Notes: a model not told the origin generated them from the letters alone. DNA of 64,000 nt from Solibaculum mannosilyticum (GCF_015140235.1 NZ_AP023321.1:2036501-2100500); one strand, 5' to 3'. Positions 34,517 to 44,494 are shown, counted from the stretch's first letter. Made by a program: numbers and translations.

Positions 34517-35866
34517 TCATGTTTTGCGCGGCACAAACAGCACGCGGATGGTCGTACCCTTTCCTTCCTCGCTTTCCAACGTCAACTTGGCGCCATGGAG
34601 CATAGCGATGTGTTTGACAATTGCAAGGCCCAGGCCCGTACCTCCTGTGGCTTTGCTGCGGCTTTTATCCACCCGGTAAAACCGTTCGAACACCCGTTGC
34701 TGATGCTTAGCAGGAATTCCGATGCCTGTGTCCTGTACAGTTAACGATGCCCCTTCCGGGTTGTTTTCCACTATCACAGTGACCTTGCCCCCCGCCCGGT
34801 TATAGCGGATGGCATTGTCGCACAAATTGGTACACAGCTCCACCAGCAGTCCCCGGTCGGCCTGTACCAGCGCACTCGACCCTTGGGCTAGAATCGTGAC
34901 ATAAGACTTTTGCGCAGTCAGCTGAAGGTCACTGACGCATTCCTTCGCCACATCCATCAAATCCACCTGCTCAAAGTGGGCCGCCACTTGAGGTTCCCCG
35001 TCTGCACTGTCCAGTTCGCTGAGTTTAATAATATCGCCGATCAAAATCAGCAGTCTCGACGACTCTTTCCGGATCTTGGCAGCGAAATCTTTGACGTCGT
35101 CCGGCTTTGCCATTCCCGTCTGGATGAGCTCAGCATAGCCGGAAATGCTGGTCAGCGGCGTCTTTAGCTCGTGGCTGACATTGGCAGTGAATTCCCGGCG
35201 CAGACGTTCGCTGCTTTTTCGGCTCTGTTGGTCGATCTGTATGGCCCGGGCAAAAGGTTCCAGTTCCCGGTACGGAACATGGTTGCTGATATCGTCCAGA
35301 TTATCGGCCATGCTTTCGATAGGACGGACCAACCGCCTCGTCAGGAGGATGGACAGCACGGCTGACAGTGCCAGAATCACAATACAGCTGATGACAATCA
35401 TGGGCAGCATATCGTTGTAATTAGAGGAAATATCTTGCGCATCCAATGCGACGCGCAGTACATTGCCGTCCTCCAAGCGGATGGCATAATAATAGGTATT
35501 GTATCCCATCGAGGCAGAGGTGCGTTCATCCCATCCCTCTCCGGAGTCCAGTGCACTTTGGATCTCAGGCCGGGACAGGTGGTTCTCCAATCCTTCCCCC
35601 GCCTGGTTTTCATAAAGCACCGTGCCGTCGGACGCGATCAGAGTCAGACGGATATCCTCCCCGCCAAACTGCGATAAATCCGACAGCTCCGGTAGAAGCG
35701 GATAGGCCGCTGCAATGTCCTTTGCATTGATGGAAAGGTCATGCAGCACCTGTTTTGTCAAGGCCCGGTGAAACATGGCCGTACAGACAATAGCCGTCAC
35801 CAGCATGGAAAGAAGTCCAATAATTAGGAGCCTATATGAAATTTTCTCCTCCATGCTCTGCTTCAT
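34517..35866 (-). CDS. phoR: Phosphate-sensing histidine kinase PhoR
   Basis: 449 residues. TM1 (11-31), an extracytoplasmic sensor segment, TM2 (154-176), HAMP-like linker, H-box with H232 in NVSHELKTPL, then N-box (NLCDNAIRYN), G1 (DTGIGIP) and G2 (GTGLGLAI). It phosphorylates the overlapping PhoP. Identity as PhoR rests on sequence type and neighbours (Na/Pi transporter, divergent pst). Confidence 0.9.
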   Translation of the reverse strand: MKQSMEEKISYRLLIIGLLSMLVTAIVCTAMFHRALTKQVLHDLSINAKDIAAAYPLLPELSDLSQFGGEDIRLTLIASDGTVLYENQAGEGLENHLSRPEIQSALDSGEGWDERTSASMGYNTYYYAIRLEDGNVLRVALDAQDISSNYNDMLPMIVISCIVILALSAVLSILLTRRLVRPIESMADNLDDISNHVPYRELEPFARAIQIDQQSRKSSERLRREFTANVSHELKTPLTSISGYAELIQTGMAKPDDVKDFAAKIRKESSRLLILIGDIIKLSELDSADGEPQVAAHFEQVDLMDVAKECVSDLQLTAQKSYVTILAQGSSALVQADRGLLVELCTNLCDNAIRYNRAGGKVTVIVENNPEGASLTVQDTGIGIPAKHQQRVFERFYRVDKSRSKATGGTGLGLAIVKHIAMLHGAKLTLESEEGKGTTIRVLFVPRKT

Positions 35867-36552
35867 TACGCATCTTCCGCCTTTTCGCTGAGCTGATATC
35901 CCACTTTTCTCACAGTGCGGATAAATTCTCCGGCATCCCCTAGTTTCTGACGGAGCGTCCGGACGTGCATATCCACCGTCCGGCTTTCTCCAGAGAAATC
36001 AGTATCCCATACTTCCCGCATGATGGTCTCCCTTGTGAGCACCTGTTCAGCATTTTGTAAGAAAAGCCGCAGCAGAGTATACTCCTTGTAAGTCAGCTCC
36101 ACTGCATGGCCGTCCACCTCCACGCTGTGACGGCCTTCATCCATGCGCACCGGACCAAATTCCAGCAGTTCCACCGTTTCCTCCCGGCGTTCCGACCGGC
36201 GAAGTACCGCCTTCACCCGGCTGATAAACTCCATCACTCCAAAGGGTTTTGCCAGATAATCATCCGCCCCATGGTCCAGCCCTTTGACCACATCGATCTC
36301 GCTGCTTTTGGCCGTCACCATAATGACGGCTACATCCCGCATCCTGGCGTCTTTGCGGATTTGTCCCAAGATGGAAATTCCATCCTGGCCTGGCAGCATG
36401 ACGTCCAAAATCACCAACTGGGGTACCTTTTCAGCACAAGCTTTTAAAAAGCTTTCCCCATCCTCAAACCCCTTCGTCTCAAAGCCGGACCCTTGCAGGG
36501 CATACTCTTCCAGCCCCAGGATGCTGGCATCATCTTCCACAATATAAATCAT
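35866..36552 (-). CDS. phoP: Phosphate response regulator PhoP/PhoB
   Basis: 228 residues. Receiver domain with acidic pocket (VEDD, 5-8), phospho-acceptor D50 in VILDVMLPG and a conserved K near 101, followed by an OmpR-type winged helix (ELTYKEYTLLRLFLQN and VRTLRQKLGD). It overlaps the kinase start by one base and the transporter stop by 4 nt, so all three are translated together. It probably binds the TGTAAA repeats upstream (38393-38446 and 38738-38754). Confidence 0.92.
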   Translation of the reverse strand: MIYIVEDDASILGLEEYALQGSGFETKGFEDGESFLKACAEKVPQLVILDVMLPGQDGISILGQIRKDARMRDVAVIMVTAKSSEIDVVKGLDHGADDYLAKPFGVMEFISRVKAVLRRSERREETVELLEFGPVRMDEGRHSVEVDGHAVELTYKEYTLLRLFLQNAEQVLTRETIMREVWDTDFSGESRTVDMHVRTLRQKLGDAGEFIRTVRKVGYQLSEKAEDA

Positions 36553-38330
36553 GCTGTTGTTGACTTCCCTTCCAGCGACATTTCGGGGAGGGCAAAACGC
36601 CGATGGTAGTCCTCGATACGCCGACGATAATCGTTGCCTTCCCCCTCCTTCATTTTACTCACATATTCGTGGGTGTCAAAGCGGTCTCTAGCCACCTCTT
36701 CCAGAGTAACCGAAATATTGCTGCAATGATCGGATACGCGTTCATAATTGGTCAGCAGGTCGGACAGCACAAAACCCAGTTCAATGGTGCATTCGCCCGA
36801 CTGCAGGCGCTGAATATGACGGCTTTTCAGTTCACGTACCAGATCGTCGATCACCTGTTCCAAAGGCTGTACCTGATTGGCCAGGCTGATATCGCTCTTT
36901 TCAAACCCGGTGATGGTGGTATCCAGAACCTCTTGTACAGCCGATTCCAATACTGATAAATCCTTTTTCGCACTCTCGGAAAATTGGAGATTCTTCTCAT
37001 GGATCTCTTTTGCCGTATCCATCAGGTTGACAGCATGGTCGCCGATGCGTTCATAGTCGCCGATGGTGTGAAGCAACAGGGAAATGGCGTGGCTATCCTC
37101 CATGGTGAGGCTGCGGCTGGACAAACGCACCAGATAAGTCCCCAAACGGTCCTCGTATTCATCGATGCGCCGTTCTCCCTCGGTGATCTTTTCCGCCAAG
37201 TCCTTATCCCACTTGTGGGTCAGAGACATTCCCTGCAACAAGGTGGTACGGGCCAAATCAGCCATTTCCACCGTCACAGCACGGGCGCGTTCCACCGCCA
37301 GGGCCGGAGTTGCCAGCAGACGGTCATCCAGCACCTGGATGGTGTCCGGCTTCTTGCTGTCGGGGATGGTAAGGATGGCCAGACGTTCCAGCAGACGGTT
37401 AAAGGGCAAAAGCAGGGCAGTCGCCAGGATGTTGAAGATCGAATGAACGATAGCGATTCCCATCGGATTGACGGTGTCGCTTACAAAAGAGAATTGGAAT
37501 ACTGTATTGAGGGAATAAAACAGGGTGAGGAATACAATCACACCGATGATGTTAAAGTAAAGGTGCACCATAGCGGCCCGTTTTGCATTTTTGTTGGCGC
37601 CTATAGAGGAGATGAGCGCGGTAACACAGGTGCCGATATTCTGACCCATGATGATGGGAATGGCGCTTCCATATGTGATGATGCCCGTGGAGGACAAGGC
37701 CTGCAAAATGCCTACGCTGGCGCTGCTGCTTTGGATAATGCCTGTCAGCAGCGCGCCCACCAGCACGCCCAGAATCGGGTTGCTGAAAGCGGTAAACAAG
37801 GCGGTAAATTGAGGATCGTCGGCCAGCGGCGATACGGCTCCCGACATAACCTCCATACCGGTCATTAGGATGGCAAATCCCAGGAGGATGGTTCCTACGC
37901 CTTTTTTCTTCTCGCTCTTTAAGAACATGTAAAGAATCAGACCCACAAAAGCAAGGATGGGAGCGAAAGTGCTGGGCTTGCACAACTGAATCCAGAAGCT
38001 TTCCCCCTGGATGCCGGACAGGCTCAAAATCCAGCCTGTGACGGTGGTTCCCACGTTGCTGCCCATGATAATTCCAATGGCCTGATGGAGCTGCATAAGT
38101 CCACTGTTGACAAATCCCACCACCATGACGGTAGTGGCACTGCTGCTTTGGATGATCGAAGTGACCACCAGGCCCAGCAAAAAGCCCTTCAGCGGATTAT
38201 CGGTTAAGCGGCTTAGAATGGTCTGCAACTTATTGCCGGCCTGTTTTTCCAGGGATTTTCCCATGACGTCCATGCCGTACAGAAACATTGCTAGACCGCC
38301 CAAGAGGGTAAATACGTTGAAGATGCTCAT
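36549..38330 (-). CDS. Na+/phosphate cotransporter with C-terminal PhoU domain
   Basis: 593 residues. Two NptA/Na_Pi_cotrans repeats (about 1-310), each with the QSSSATT / QSSSASV motif in a hydrophobic setting, then a PhoU-like helical domain (about 345-560). A Pi importer of the YjbB/NptA type. First gene of the operon with phoP and phoR, divergent from pstS. Confidence 0.92.
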   Translation of the reverse strand: MSIFNVFTLLGGLAMFLYGMDVMGKSLEKQAGNKLQTILSRLTDNPLKGFLLGLVVTSIIQSSSATTVMVVGFVNSGLMQLHQAIGIIMGSNVGTTVTGWILSLSGIQGESFWIQLCKPSTFAPILAFVGLILYMFLKSEKKKGVGTILLGFAILMTGMEVMSGAVSPLADDPQFTALFTAFSNPILGVLVGALLTGIIQSSSASVGILQALSSTGIITYGSAIPIIMGQNIGTCVTALISSIGANKNAKRAAMVHLYFNIIGVIVFLTLFYSLNTVFQFSFVSDTVNPMGIAIVHSIFNILATALLLPFNRLLERLAILTIPDSKKPDTIQVLDDRLLATPALAVERARAVTVEMADLARTTLLQGMSLTHKWDKDLAEKITEGERRIDEYEDRLGTYLVRLSSRSLTMEDSHAISLLLHTIGDYERIGDHAVNLMDTAKEIHEKNLQFSESAKKDLSVLESAVQEVLDTTITGFEKSDISLANQVQPLEQVIDDLVRELKSRHIQRLQSGECTIELGFVLSDLLTNYERVSDHCSNISVTLEEVARDRFDTHEYVSKMKEGEGNDYRRRIEDYHRRFALPEMSLEGKSTTA

Positions 38331-38392
38331 ACTCTTTCACGACTCTCTTTCAAGCAAACAAAATGTCTGCATTTTAATAATACCTTAATTAT

Positions 38393-38446
38393 TGTAAAGA
38401 ACCCACTGTAAAATCCTCGACCATATTCTTGTAAAATTCCTGTAAA
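38393..38446 (-). promoter_or_regulatory. PhoP-box-like repeats ahead of the Na/Pi-phoPR operon
   Basis: Four TGTAAA copies (TTTACA on the minus strand) at 38393, 38407, 38430 and 38441. The last two are exactly 11 bp apart (TTTACA-N5-TTTACA), the B. subtilis-type PhoP arrangement; 38407 is about two turns away. Autoregulation of phoPR is inferred. Confidence 0.65.
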
Positions 38447-38737
38447 GTCCAGGTTATTTTACATTTTACGACAACATCCTACTCCCATAAGAGAAGGCGC
38501 GATTGTTTCTAACCTGTCTCATCTTGCCAGCAAGCAATGGCATCTGGCAGTCCATACGGCTCTCTGTCTATTTACGTTACATCCTATTCGCTATTTCCGT
38601 CTACCGGATGGGCTCCGCAAAATTTGAACGAGCGGATCTATAAATATCAGGATTTTAACGCCTTTTTTTACCCGAAAAAGCGAAGATTTTACAGATTTCT
38701 TTTGGTTTTTACTTTTTTTTTGCATTTCGGATTTCTG

Positions 38738-38754
38738 TTTACCTATGTTTTACA
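38738..38754 (+). promoter_or_regulatory. PhoP-box-like repeat ahead of pstS
   Basis: TTTACC-N5-TTTACA with an 11-bp period, 120 bp ahead of the pstS ATG, on the plus strand. Another TTTACA lies upstream near 38690. The rest of 38331-38873 is A+T-rich; no gene is supported there. Confidence 0.6.
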
Positions 38755-38873
38755 AAAACCTGACCAATCTATGGTGGATGGAAATCCGCTGGTGCATTAT
38801 GCTTAAACCGTACCCGAAAGAAACAAGCAAGGCCGGCCAGGGGTCGGCGACTGAAAAAAGGAGTTTGAACACT

Positions 38874-39779
38874 ATGAAAAGCAGTATGATCAAAAGAATT
38901 ACAGCGGCTACCATCGCCACTTTCTGTCTGGTTGTCATGGGCCTGTCGGGCTGCGGAAGCAATAATTCCTCCAGCACAGCGGCCGGTTCCTCGAAAGCAG
39001 CTGATTCCTCAGCGGCAGCCAGTGCGGAAGATTCCAGCACATCCAAAGAGCTGTCCGGTAAAATTTCCACCGGCGGCAGCACCAGCATGGAAGCGGTCAT
39101 CGGCGCTTTGCAGGAAGCCTTCGCTGAAACATATCCTGATGTGGACATTACATACGATCCCACCGGCAGCGGCGCAGGCATCACCGGCGCTACGGAAGGC
39201 AGTTTGGATATCGGCCTCTCCAGCCGCGATCTGAAGGAAGATGAGACCGGCGTCACCGGTACCAAGATCGCCTTGGACGGTATTTCCATCATCGTCAACA
39301 AGGATAACCCCATCACCGACCTGAGCCTCGAAGACCTGGCCCGCATCGCCACCGGCGAAGTCAAGAACTGGAGCGAACTGGGCGGAAACGATGCTGAAAT
39401 CGTTTTCGTCGGCCGTGAAGCCGGCAGCGGTACCCGCGATGGTTTCGAGAGCATTGTCGGTGTAGAAGATAAGTGTGTTTATTCGGAGGAGTTGACTGCC
39501 ACTGGCGCTGTGATTGCCAAAGTTCAGTCCAATCCCAACGCCATTGGCTATGCTTCCCTCTCGGCTGTGGATGAGAGCGTCAAGACCCTGACCATCGACA
39601 AGGTCGCCCCCAGTGAAGAAACTGTCCAGGACGGCAGCTACGCCATCCAGCGTCCCTTCGTCTTCGTCACAAAGGACGGTGCCGAACAGTCCGACGCTGT
39701 CAAGACTTTCATCGAATTCGCCACCAGCAAAGATGCCGACGAACTGATCCGTGCCGCCGGAGCTGTCCCGCTGGCCTAA
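38874..39779 (+). CDS. pstS: Phosphate-binding lipoprotein PstS
   Basis: 301 residues from the ATG at 38874 (AAGGAG upstream; an earlier in-frame ATG at 38745 overlaps the Pho box and is rejected). Lipobox LSGC with C27. A Ser-rich linker precedes the PBP core, with the phosphate-ligand stretches STGGSTSME, PTGSGAGI and EAGSGTRDGFE. It captures Pi for PstCAB. Confidence 0.93.
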   Translation: MKSSMIKRITAATIATFCLVVMGLSGCGSNNSSSTAAGSSKAADSSAAASAEDSSTSKELSGKISTGGSTSMEAVIGALQEAFAETYPDVDITYDPTGSGAGITGATEGSLDIGLSSRDLKEDETGVTGTKIALDGISIIVNKDNPITDLSLEDLARIATGEVKNWSELGGNDAEIVFVGREAGSGTRDGFESIVGVEDKCVYSEELTATGAVIAKVQSNPNAIGYASLSAVDESVKTLTIDKVAPSEETVQDGSYAIQRPFVFVTKDGAEQSDAVKTFIEFATSKDADELIRAAGAVPLA

Positions 39780-39811
39780 CTTCCCAGATAAGCGTTCCCC
39801 TTGCCCACAAA

Positions 39812-39844
39812 CCCGGCGGACGATACCTTGTCCGCCGGGCTTTT
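39812..39844 (+). terminator. Partial terminator between pstS and pstC
   Basis: CCCGGCGGAC and GTCCGCCGGG (10-bp perfect stem, 8-nt loop) followed by CTTTT. Such intercistronic hairpins make the binding protein more abundant than the permease. Confidence 0.7.
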
Positions 39845-39860
39845 ACTAGGAGGAGATTCC

Positions 39861-40733
39861 ATGCGCGTCAAACACTTGATTGAAAAAGTGATGAACAGCA
39901 TCTTTTTTATCTGTGGTATGGTGGCCATCGCTTGCGTCGTACTCATTACGATTTATATGCTCGTCTCCGGCCTGCCGGCCATCTTTGAAATCGGACCCAT
40001 TGATTTCCTGTTCGGCACCGAGTGGAAGAGCACGGCCGCCGATCCCAGTTACGGCATCCTGCCCTTCATCCTCACCAGCATGTGGGGTACTGCCGGCGCC
40101 ACACTGATCGGCGTACCGGTGGGACTGCTGACCGCCGTCTTTCTTGCTAAAATCGCTCCCAAAAAGCTGGCTGCACCTGTGAGCGCAGCGGTGGAACTGC
40201 TGGCCGGCATCCCCAGCGTTGTGTACGGCCTCGTGGGTATGCTGGTGCTGGTTCCGGCAGTGGCTCAGGCATTTGAACTGTCAAACGGCGCTTGCCTGCT
40301 TTCGGCTATTCTGGTGCTGAGCATCATGATTCTGCCCAACATCATCTCGGTGAGTGTGACGGCTCTCAACGCCGTCCCTAAGGAGTACGAGGAAGCAAGC
40401 CTCGCCTTAGGCGCTACTACTTCGGAAACCTACTTTAAAGTCAGCGTCCCTGCGGCCAAAAGCGGTATTGCCGCCGGCATCGTCCTGGGAATCGGACGCG
40501 CTGTGGGAGAGGCTATGGCCGTCATGATGGTTGCAGGCAACGTGGCCAATATGCCGGGCATCTTTAAGAGCGTCACCTTCCTGACCACCGCGGTATCCAA
40601 GGAGATGAGCTATGCTTCCGGACTTCAGCGGGAAGCGCTCTTCAGTATCGCTTTGGTGCTCTTCATCTTTATTATGATTATCAACGGCGTCCTGGGTGCC
40701 GTGCTCAAGCGGGGGAACAAACATGAAAAGTAA
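39861..40733 (+). CDS. pstC: Phosphate ABC transporter permease PstC
   Basis: 290 residues from the ATG at 39861 with AGGAGGAG. Six hydrophobic segments and the EAA loop (EYEEASLALGATTSETYFKV) of the PstC family. It ends inside pstA (11-nt overlap). Confidence 0.93.
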   Translation: MRVKHLIEKVMNSIFFICGMVAIACVVLITIYMLVSGLPAIFEIGPIDFLFGTEWKSTAADPSYGILPFILTSMWGTAGATLIGVPVGLLTAVFLAKIAPKKLAAPVSAAVELLAGIPSVVYGLVGMLVLVPAVAQAFELSNGACLLSAILVLSIMILPNIISVSVTALNAVPKEYEEASLALGATTSETYFKVSVPAAKSGIAAGIVLGIGRAVGEAMAVMMVAGNVANMPGIFKSVTFLTTAVSKEMSYASGLQREALFSIALVLFIFIMIINGVLGAVLKRGNKHEK

Positions 40734-41574
40734 ATCACGCGTCTTGAAAAACGGACTGCGCACCACCTTTGTGTATGTTGCCGCCGCCATTACTATGGCC
40801 GTGCTGGTGGGCATCATTGGCTACGTGCTCTATAAAGGCGTCCCGGAACTCAGTTGGCAGCTCATTACCAGTGTCCCCAGCGTCACTAAAAAGGTGGATG
40901 GCATCTTCCCCTACATCCTCAACACCCTCTATGTCATCCTTTTATCCCTGCTCATTGTGCTGCCCTTGGGCGTAGGCGCCGCCGTCTACCTGACTGAATA
41001 CGCCAGGAATAAACATCTCATCCGTGTCATTGAGTTTACCACCGAGACTTTGGCCGGTATCCCCTCCATCATCTACGGCCTGGTGGGTATGCTGGTGTTC
41101 TGCCAGATGCTGGGCTTTCAAAGCAGCCTTTTGGCCGGCTGCCTCACTTTGGTGGTTATGACACTGCCCACCATTATCCGTACCACACAGGAGAGCCTTA
41201 AAGCGGTCCCCGTAAGTTATCGCGAAGGCGCTTTGGGGCTGGGCGCCACCAAGTGGCACATTGTGCGCACCATCGTATTGCCCAGCAGTGCCGACGGCAT
41301 TATCACCGGCTGTATCCTGGCAGTGGGACGCATCGTAGGGGAAAGTGCCGCACTGCTTTTCACCGCAGGCTTTGGTAAAATCGTGGCCGACACCATCTTT
41401 GAAGCCTATTCCCGCAGCGGCGCGACCTTATCGGTTGCCCTCTATATGACGGCCTTCGAGGAAGGCAAATTTGACGTGGCATGGGCTATTGCGGCACTTC
41501 TTTTGGTCATCGTCCTGATCATCAATCTGGCTGCACGGGCTGTGAGAGCCAAGACCAGAAAGAAAAACAAATAG
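40723..41574 (+). CDS. pstA: Phosphate ABC transporter permease PstA
   Basis: 283 residues from the ATG at 40723. Six membrane segments and the EAA loop ([20 protein letters not shown]), with the PstA-type [15 protein letters not shown]. It pairs with PstC to form the channel. Confidence 0.93.
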   Translation: MKSKSRVLKNGLRTTFVYVAAAITMAVLVGIIGYVLYKGVPELSWQLITSVPSVTKKVDGIFPYILNTLYVILLSLLIVLPLGVGAAVYLTEYARNKHLIRVIEFTTETLAGIPSIIYGLVGMLVFCQMLGFQSSLLAGCLTLVVMTLPTIIRTTQESLKAVPVSYREGALGLGATKWHIVRTIVLPSSADGIITGCILAVGRIVGESAALLFTAGFGKIVADTIFEAYSRSGATLSVALYMTAFEEGKFDVAWAIAALLLVIVLIINLAARAVRAKTRKKNK

Positions 41575-41587
41575 TGAGGAGATCTTC

Positions 41588-42358
41588 ATGAATATGGAAA
41601 CGGGTAATCCCATCATTCAAACCAAAGGCTTAACCTTGCATTACGGCGAGTTTGAAGCGCTCAAAGGCATTGATATGGACATCCTCTCCCAGGAGATCAC
41701 CGCCTTTATCGGCCCGTCCGGCTGCGGCAAGAGCACCTTCCTCAAAACCCTCAACCGGATGCAGGATCTGGTACCGGGCGTGCGCATCGACGGAGAGGTC
41801 ACCTTTCATGGCAAAGATATCTTCGCCAAGGATGTGGACGTCACTTGGCTGCGCAAAAAGATCGGTATGGTGTTTCAGAAGGCCAATCCCTTCCCCATGA
41901 GCATCTACGACAATATCGCTTACGGTCCCCGTCTGCATAGCCACATCAAAAAGGCCCAGATGGATGAGATTGTGGAAAATGCCCTGCGCGGTGCGGCTCT
42001 GTGGGATGAAGTAAAAGACCGCTTGAAAAAGAGCGCATTGGGCTTGTCCGGCGGACAGCAACAGCGTCTTTGCATTGCCCGCGCCATGGCGGTGGAACCG
42101 GAGGTCATCCTCATGGACGAGCCTACCAGCGCTTTGGATCCGGCCAGCACCATGAAGATCGAGGAATTGATGACCCATCTGAAAAAGAAGTACACCGTCA
42201 TCATCGTCACCCACAACATGCAGCAGGCCGCCCGTATCAGCGACAAATGTGCCTTTTTCCTGGTGGGTGAATTGGTGGAGATGGGACCTACCGACCGGGT
42301 CTTCTCCACGCCAAAGGATAAACGTACAGAAGATTACATCACCGGCCGTTTCGGTTAA
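41588..42358 (+). CDS. pstB: Phosphate ABC transporter ATPase PstB
   Basis: 256 residues. Walker [10 protein letters not shown] (about 39-47), the PstB-specific [15 protein letters not shown] and [13 protein letters not shown], signature LSGGQQQR and Walker [20 protein letters not shown] precedes the ATG. Confidence 0.96.
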   Translation: MNMETGNPIIQTKGLTLHYGEFEALKGIDMDILSQEITAFIGPSGCGKSTFLKTLNRMQDLVPGVRIDGEVTFHGKDIFAKDVDVTWLRKKIGMVFQKANPFPMSIYDNIAYGPRLHSHIKKAQMDEIVENALRGAALWDEVKDRLKKSALGLSGGQQQRLCIARAMAVEPEVILMDEPTSALDPASTMKIEELMTHLKKKYTVIIVTHNMQQAARISDKCAFFLVGELVEMGPTDRVFSTPKDKRTEDYITGRFG

Positions 42359-42373
42359 GAAGGAGGTTTTTCT

Positions 42374-43033
42374 GTGAGCAACCGTTCAGAGTACGATGCA
42401 CAATTAAAAAGTTTGAACCAGAGCCTCATCGATATGGGACGTCTGGTGACGGGCGCAGTGGACAGCGCCATCGACGCCCTGGAACAAAAGGATATAGACC
42501 GTGCTGCTAAAATCGTCAAGGGCGATGAGGCCATCGACCGGGAGGAACGGGCCATTGAACATGTATGTCTCACCCTCCTGCTCCTTCAGCAGCCGGTGGC
42601 CAGGGATTTACGTCAAGTCAGCACCGCTTTGAAAATCGTCACGGATCTGGAGCGCATCGGCGATCACGCCGCCGACATTGCCGAGATCATCCCCCGCCTG
42701 GCCGACGACGGCATTCCTGTGGAACAGGATATCTCCCCCATGGCCCACAAGGCCCTGGATATGGCGCGCATGGCCATTGACGCTTTTGTCCGCCACGATA
42801 TGGACCTGGCAGATAAAGTGGTGGAAGCCGACGATATTGTGGACAATGCTTTCGACATCGTCAAACGGAAACTGGCCAAACGGATGGTCGGAACAGAGGC
42901 TGCCCAAGATTCGGCCATCGACCAGTTGATGATCGCCAAATATCTGGAACGCATCGGTGACCACGCGGTCAATATCGCCGAATGGGTCAAGTTCTGTGAG
43001 ACCGGTATTTATCGAGAAGAACGTATTGTATAA
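42374..43033 (+). CDS. phoU: Phosphate signalling regulator PhoU
   Basis: 219 residues from a GTG with GAAGGAGG upstream. Two PhoU three-helix repeats with metal-binding E/DxxxD patterns (TDLERIGDHAADIAE and YLERIGDHAVNIAEW). It represses PhoR signalling when the Pst transporter is saturated. A second PhoU domain sits on the divergent Na/Pi transporter. Confidence 0.93.
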   Translation: MSNRSEYDAQLKSLNQSLIDMGRLVTGAVDSAIDALEQKDIDRAAKIVKGDEAIDREERAIEHVCLTLLLLQQPVARDLRQVSTALKIVTDLERIGDHAADIAEIIPRLADDGIPVEQDISPMAHKALDMARMAIDAFVRHDMDLADKVVEADDIVDNAFDIVKRKLAKRMVGTEAAQDSAIDQLMIAKYLERIGDHAVNIAEWVKFCETGIYREERIV

Positions 43034-43054
43034 CAACAAACTAAAATTCCATCC

Positions 43055-43101
43055 AAAATGCCAAGCTGTTTTTCATTTAAATCTACAGCTTCGGCATTTT
43101 T
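43055..43101 (+). terminator. Terminator of the pst-phoU operon
   Basis: AATGCCAAGCTGT pairs with ACAGCTTCGGCATT (one bulge), followed by TTTTTC. Confidence 0.75.
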
Positions 43102-43129
43102 CTTTTTCTTTTCAAGATGCTGAGAAACC

Positions 43130-43158
43130 TTGACACATGTATAAAAACATTGTATCAT
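43130..43158 (+). promoter_or_regulatory. Sigma-A promoter of the 43.2-kb methyltransferase
   Basis: TTGACA (43130-43135) and TATCAT (43153-43158), 17-bp spacer, 52 bp ahead of the ATG at 43211. Confidence 0.75.
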
Positions 43159-43210
43159 TCATATGCTATTTATCCTTTGTGTTCTATTTTTTAATAAAGA
43201 AGTGAGAAAA

Positions 43211-44140
43211 ATGAAAGACACTATCGTAAGAGCTACAGATGGTGAATTGATACAATTAAGCGGTTTATCCGATGAGCAGTTGCTTCGGCTGCGGTACGAA
43301 GAGGAAAAGGCCTGCAGTCTCAAAGCAAAAAATATGCCTCCTTTTTCGGACGAACGCAGGGAATACTTAAGGAAGGTCTACACGTATGTAGAGGAACTGC
43401 AGCAATACGACAAGGAACGGAAAGGCATTGTGGAAAGGTCTATGGGTGTGGATCTCAACAGTATCCGCCTTGTTTTAAACCGGATCCGCTATCATCAGAA
43501 AAAATTCCCTCACAACGATCCTCTTGTCGTCTTCGAGGCCGGATGCGGCTACGGCAACGCTTTGGAACGCATCGCTCAATTGGATCACGTTCAGGCAATT
43601 GGCTGTGACGTCTACCTGACAGAGGAAATTCGTTCCCTCCAGAAACAAAATGTCATCCAAGCCTATGAAGGTGAAGTCTATACCGTCTTGGAGCAGTTGA
43701 AGGATGAAAGCATCGATATCTTTTATGCAGACAATGTCCTGGAACACCTGTTCCGCAATGAACTGGATGAAACTTTGAAATTGCTCTATCGCAAGATGAA
43801 AAAGGGCGGCGAGGTCATTGCCATCATTCCCAACCGCTACACCGGTCCCCATGATATCTCCAAGTACTTCGTCCCGCGCGGCAGCGAGGCTGAAGGCCTA
43901 CATTTTTCAGAAATGCGGTTTGCAGAGTTTTATGAGCTGACCACCAAGATGGGATGGAAATATAAAACCGCTGTTTTCCAGCTGCTAAAGGGTCCGTTCT
44001 TCTGCTTAAAGGATGGCAAGGGAAAGAAAACTTTGCGCAAAGCCAAATGGGAACCTGCCTTTGGAAATCAGAAGTCAAGATTCCTTCAGAAGTTTTGGTT
44101 CAAAGTGATGGCCTACTCTGTCTATGTGATGGAGAAATAG
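43211..44140 (+). CDS. Class I SAM-dependent methyltransferase of unknown substrate
   Basis: 309 residues from the ATG at 43211. The SAM-binding motif VVFEAGCGYGNALERI (about 108-123), DVYLTEEI and the acidic DIFYADNVLEHL followed by KMKKGGEVIAIIPNRYTG match Methyltransf_11/23 folds. The 100-residue N-terminus is helical and charged. Monocistronic, with its own promoter and terminator; the substrate is not predictable. Confidence 0.75.
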   Translation: MKDTIVRATDGELIQLSGLSDEQLLRLRYEEEKACSLKAKNMPPFSDERREYLRKVYTYVEELQQYDKERKGIVERSMGVDLNSIRLVLNRIRYHQKKFPHNDPLVVFEAGCGYGNALERIAQLDHVQAIGCDVYLTEEIRSLQKQNVIQAYEGEVYTVLEQLKDESIDIFYADNVLEHLFRNELDETLKLLYRKMKKGGEVIAIIPNRYTGPHDISKYFVPRGSEAEGLHFSEMRFAEFYELTTKMGWKYKTAVFQLLKGPFFCLKDGKGKKTLRKAKWEPAFGNQKSRFLQKFWFKVMAYSVYVMEK

Positions 44141-44174
44141 GGGCTATGGGGAAATGTATTTGAAATACTTTTTG

Positions 44175-44213
44175 AATCCGGCTTGCTCAAATTGAGTGAG
44201 CCGGATTGTTTTT
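44175..44213 (+). terminator. Terminator of the methyltransferase gene
   Basis: AATCCGGCTTGCTCAA and TTGAGTGAGCCGGATT (16-bp stem with two imperfect pairs) followed by GTTTTT. Confidence 0.8.
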
Positions 44214-44256
44214 GGCAATATGCGCGATACAGCTTGGTGAAATTGGCAGAGATCCC

Positions 44257-44285
44257 TTGTAATTTGTCGAGAAATATGGTATTCT
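44257..44285 (+). promoter_or_regulatory. Promoter of the glycine riboswitch-symporter unit
   Basis: TTGTAA (44257-44262) and TATTCT (44280-44285), 17-bp spacer, about 30 bp before the first aptamer. Confidence 0.55.
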
Positions 44286-44317
44286 TTGATACGTTATTTG
44301 AATAGCGACAAACGAAG

Positions 44318-44494
44318 TTTGTAGGAAAACAGCCATAGCGCTTACCGAAGGAGTAAAACTCTCAGGTGTCCGGCAGCGGATAAAGACTATAAACGGATGT
44401 GGCTCTGGAGAATCTCCTTGTTTTTAAGGAGTGCCGAAGGTGTAAAAGGTACGATGAGCGTTACCTTAATCTCTCAGGCAAAAGGACAGAGTGC
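44318..44494 (+). ncRNA. Tandem glycine riboswitch
   Basis: Two aptamers in a row. The first holds CCGAAGG (44345-44351), then CTCAGG (44361-44366). The second holds GCCGAAGG (44433-44440) with AGGTGTAAAAGG, then TCTCAGGCAAAAGGACAG (44472-44489). These are the conserved glycine-aptamer cores. The downstream gene is an alanine/glycine:cation symporter, a known target class. Whether glycine turns it on or off was not determined. Confidence 0.93.

Noticed and set aside
36984-37868. Plus-strand open frame (294 codons) inside the Na/Pi gene
   Set aside because: Antisense to a well-recognised transporter; composition is a shadow of it.
38745-38873. Upstream in-frame extension of pstS
   Set aside because: It would place the signal peptide inside the protein and cover the PhoP box; the ATG at 38874 has AAGGAG and a proper lipobox distance.
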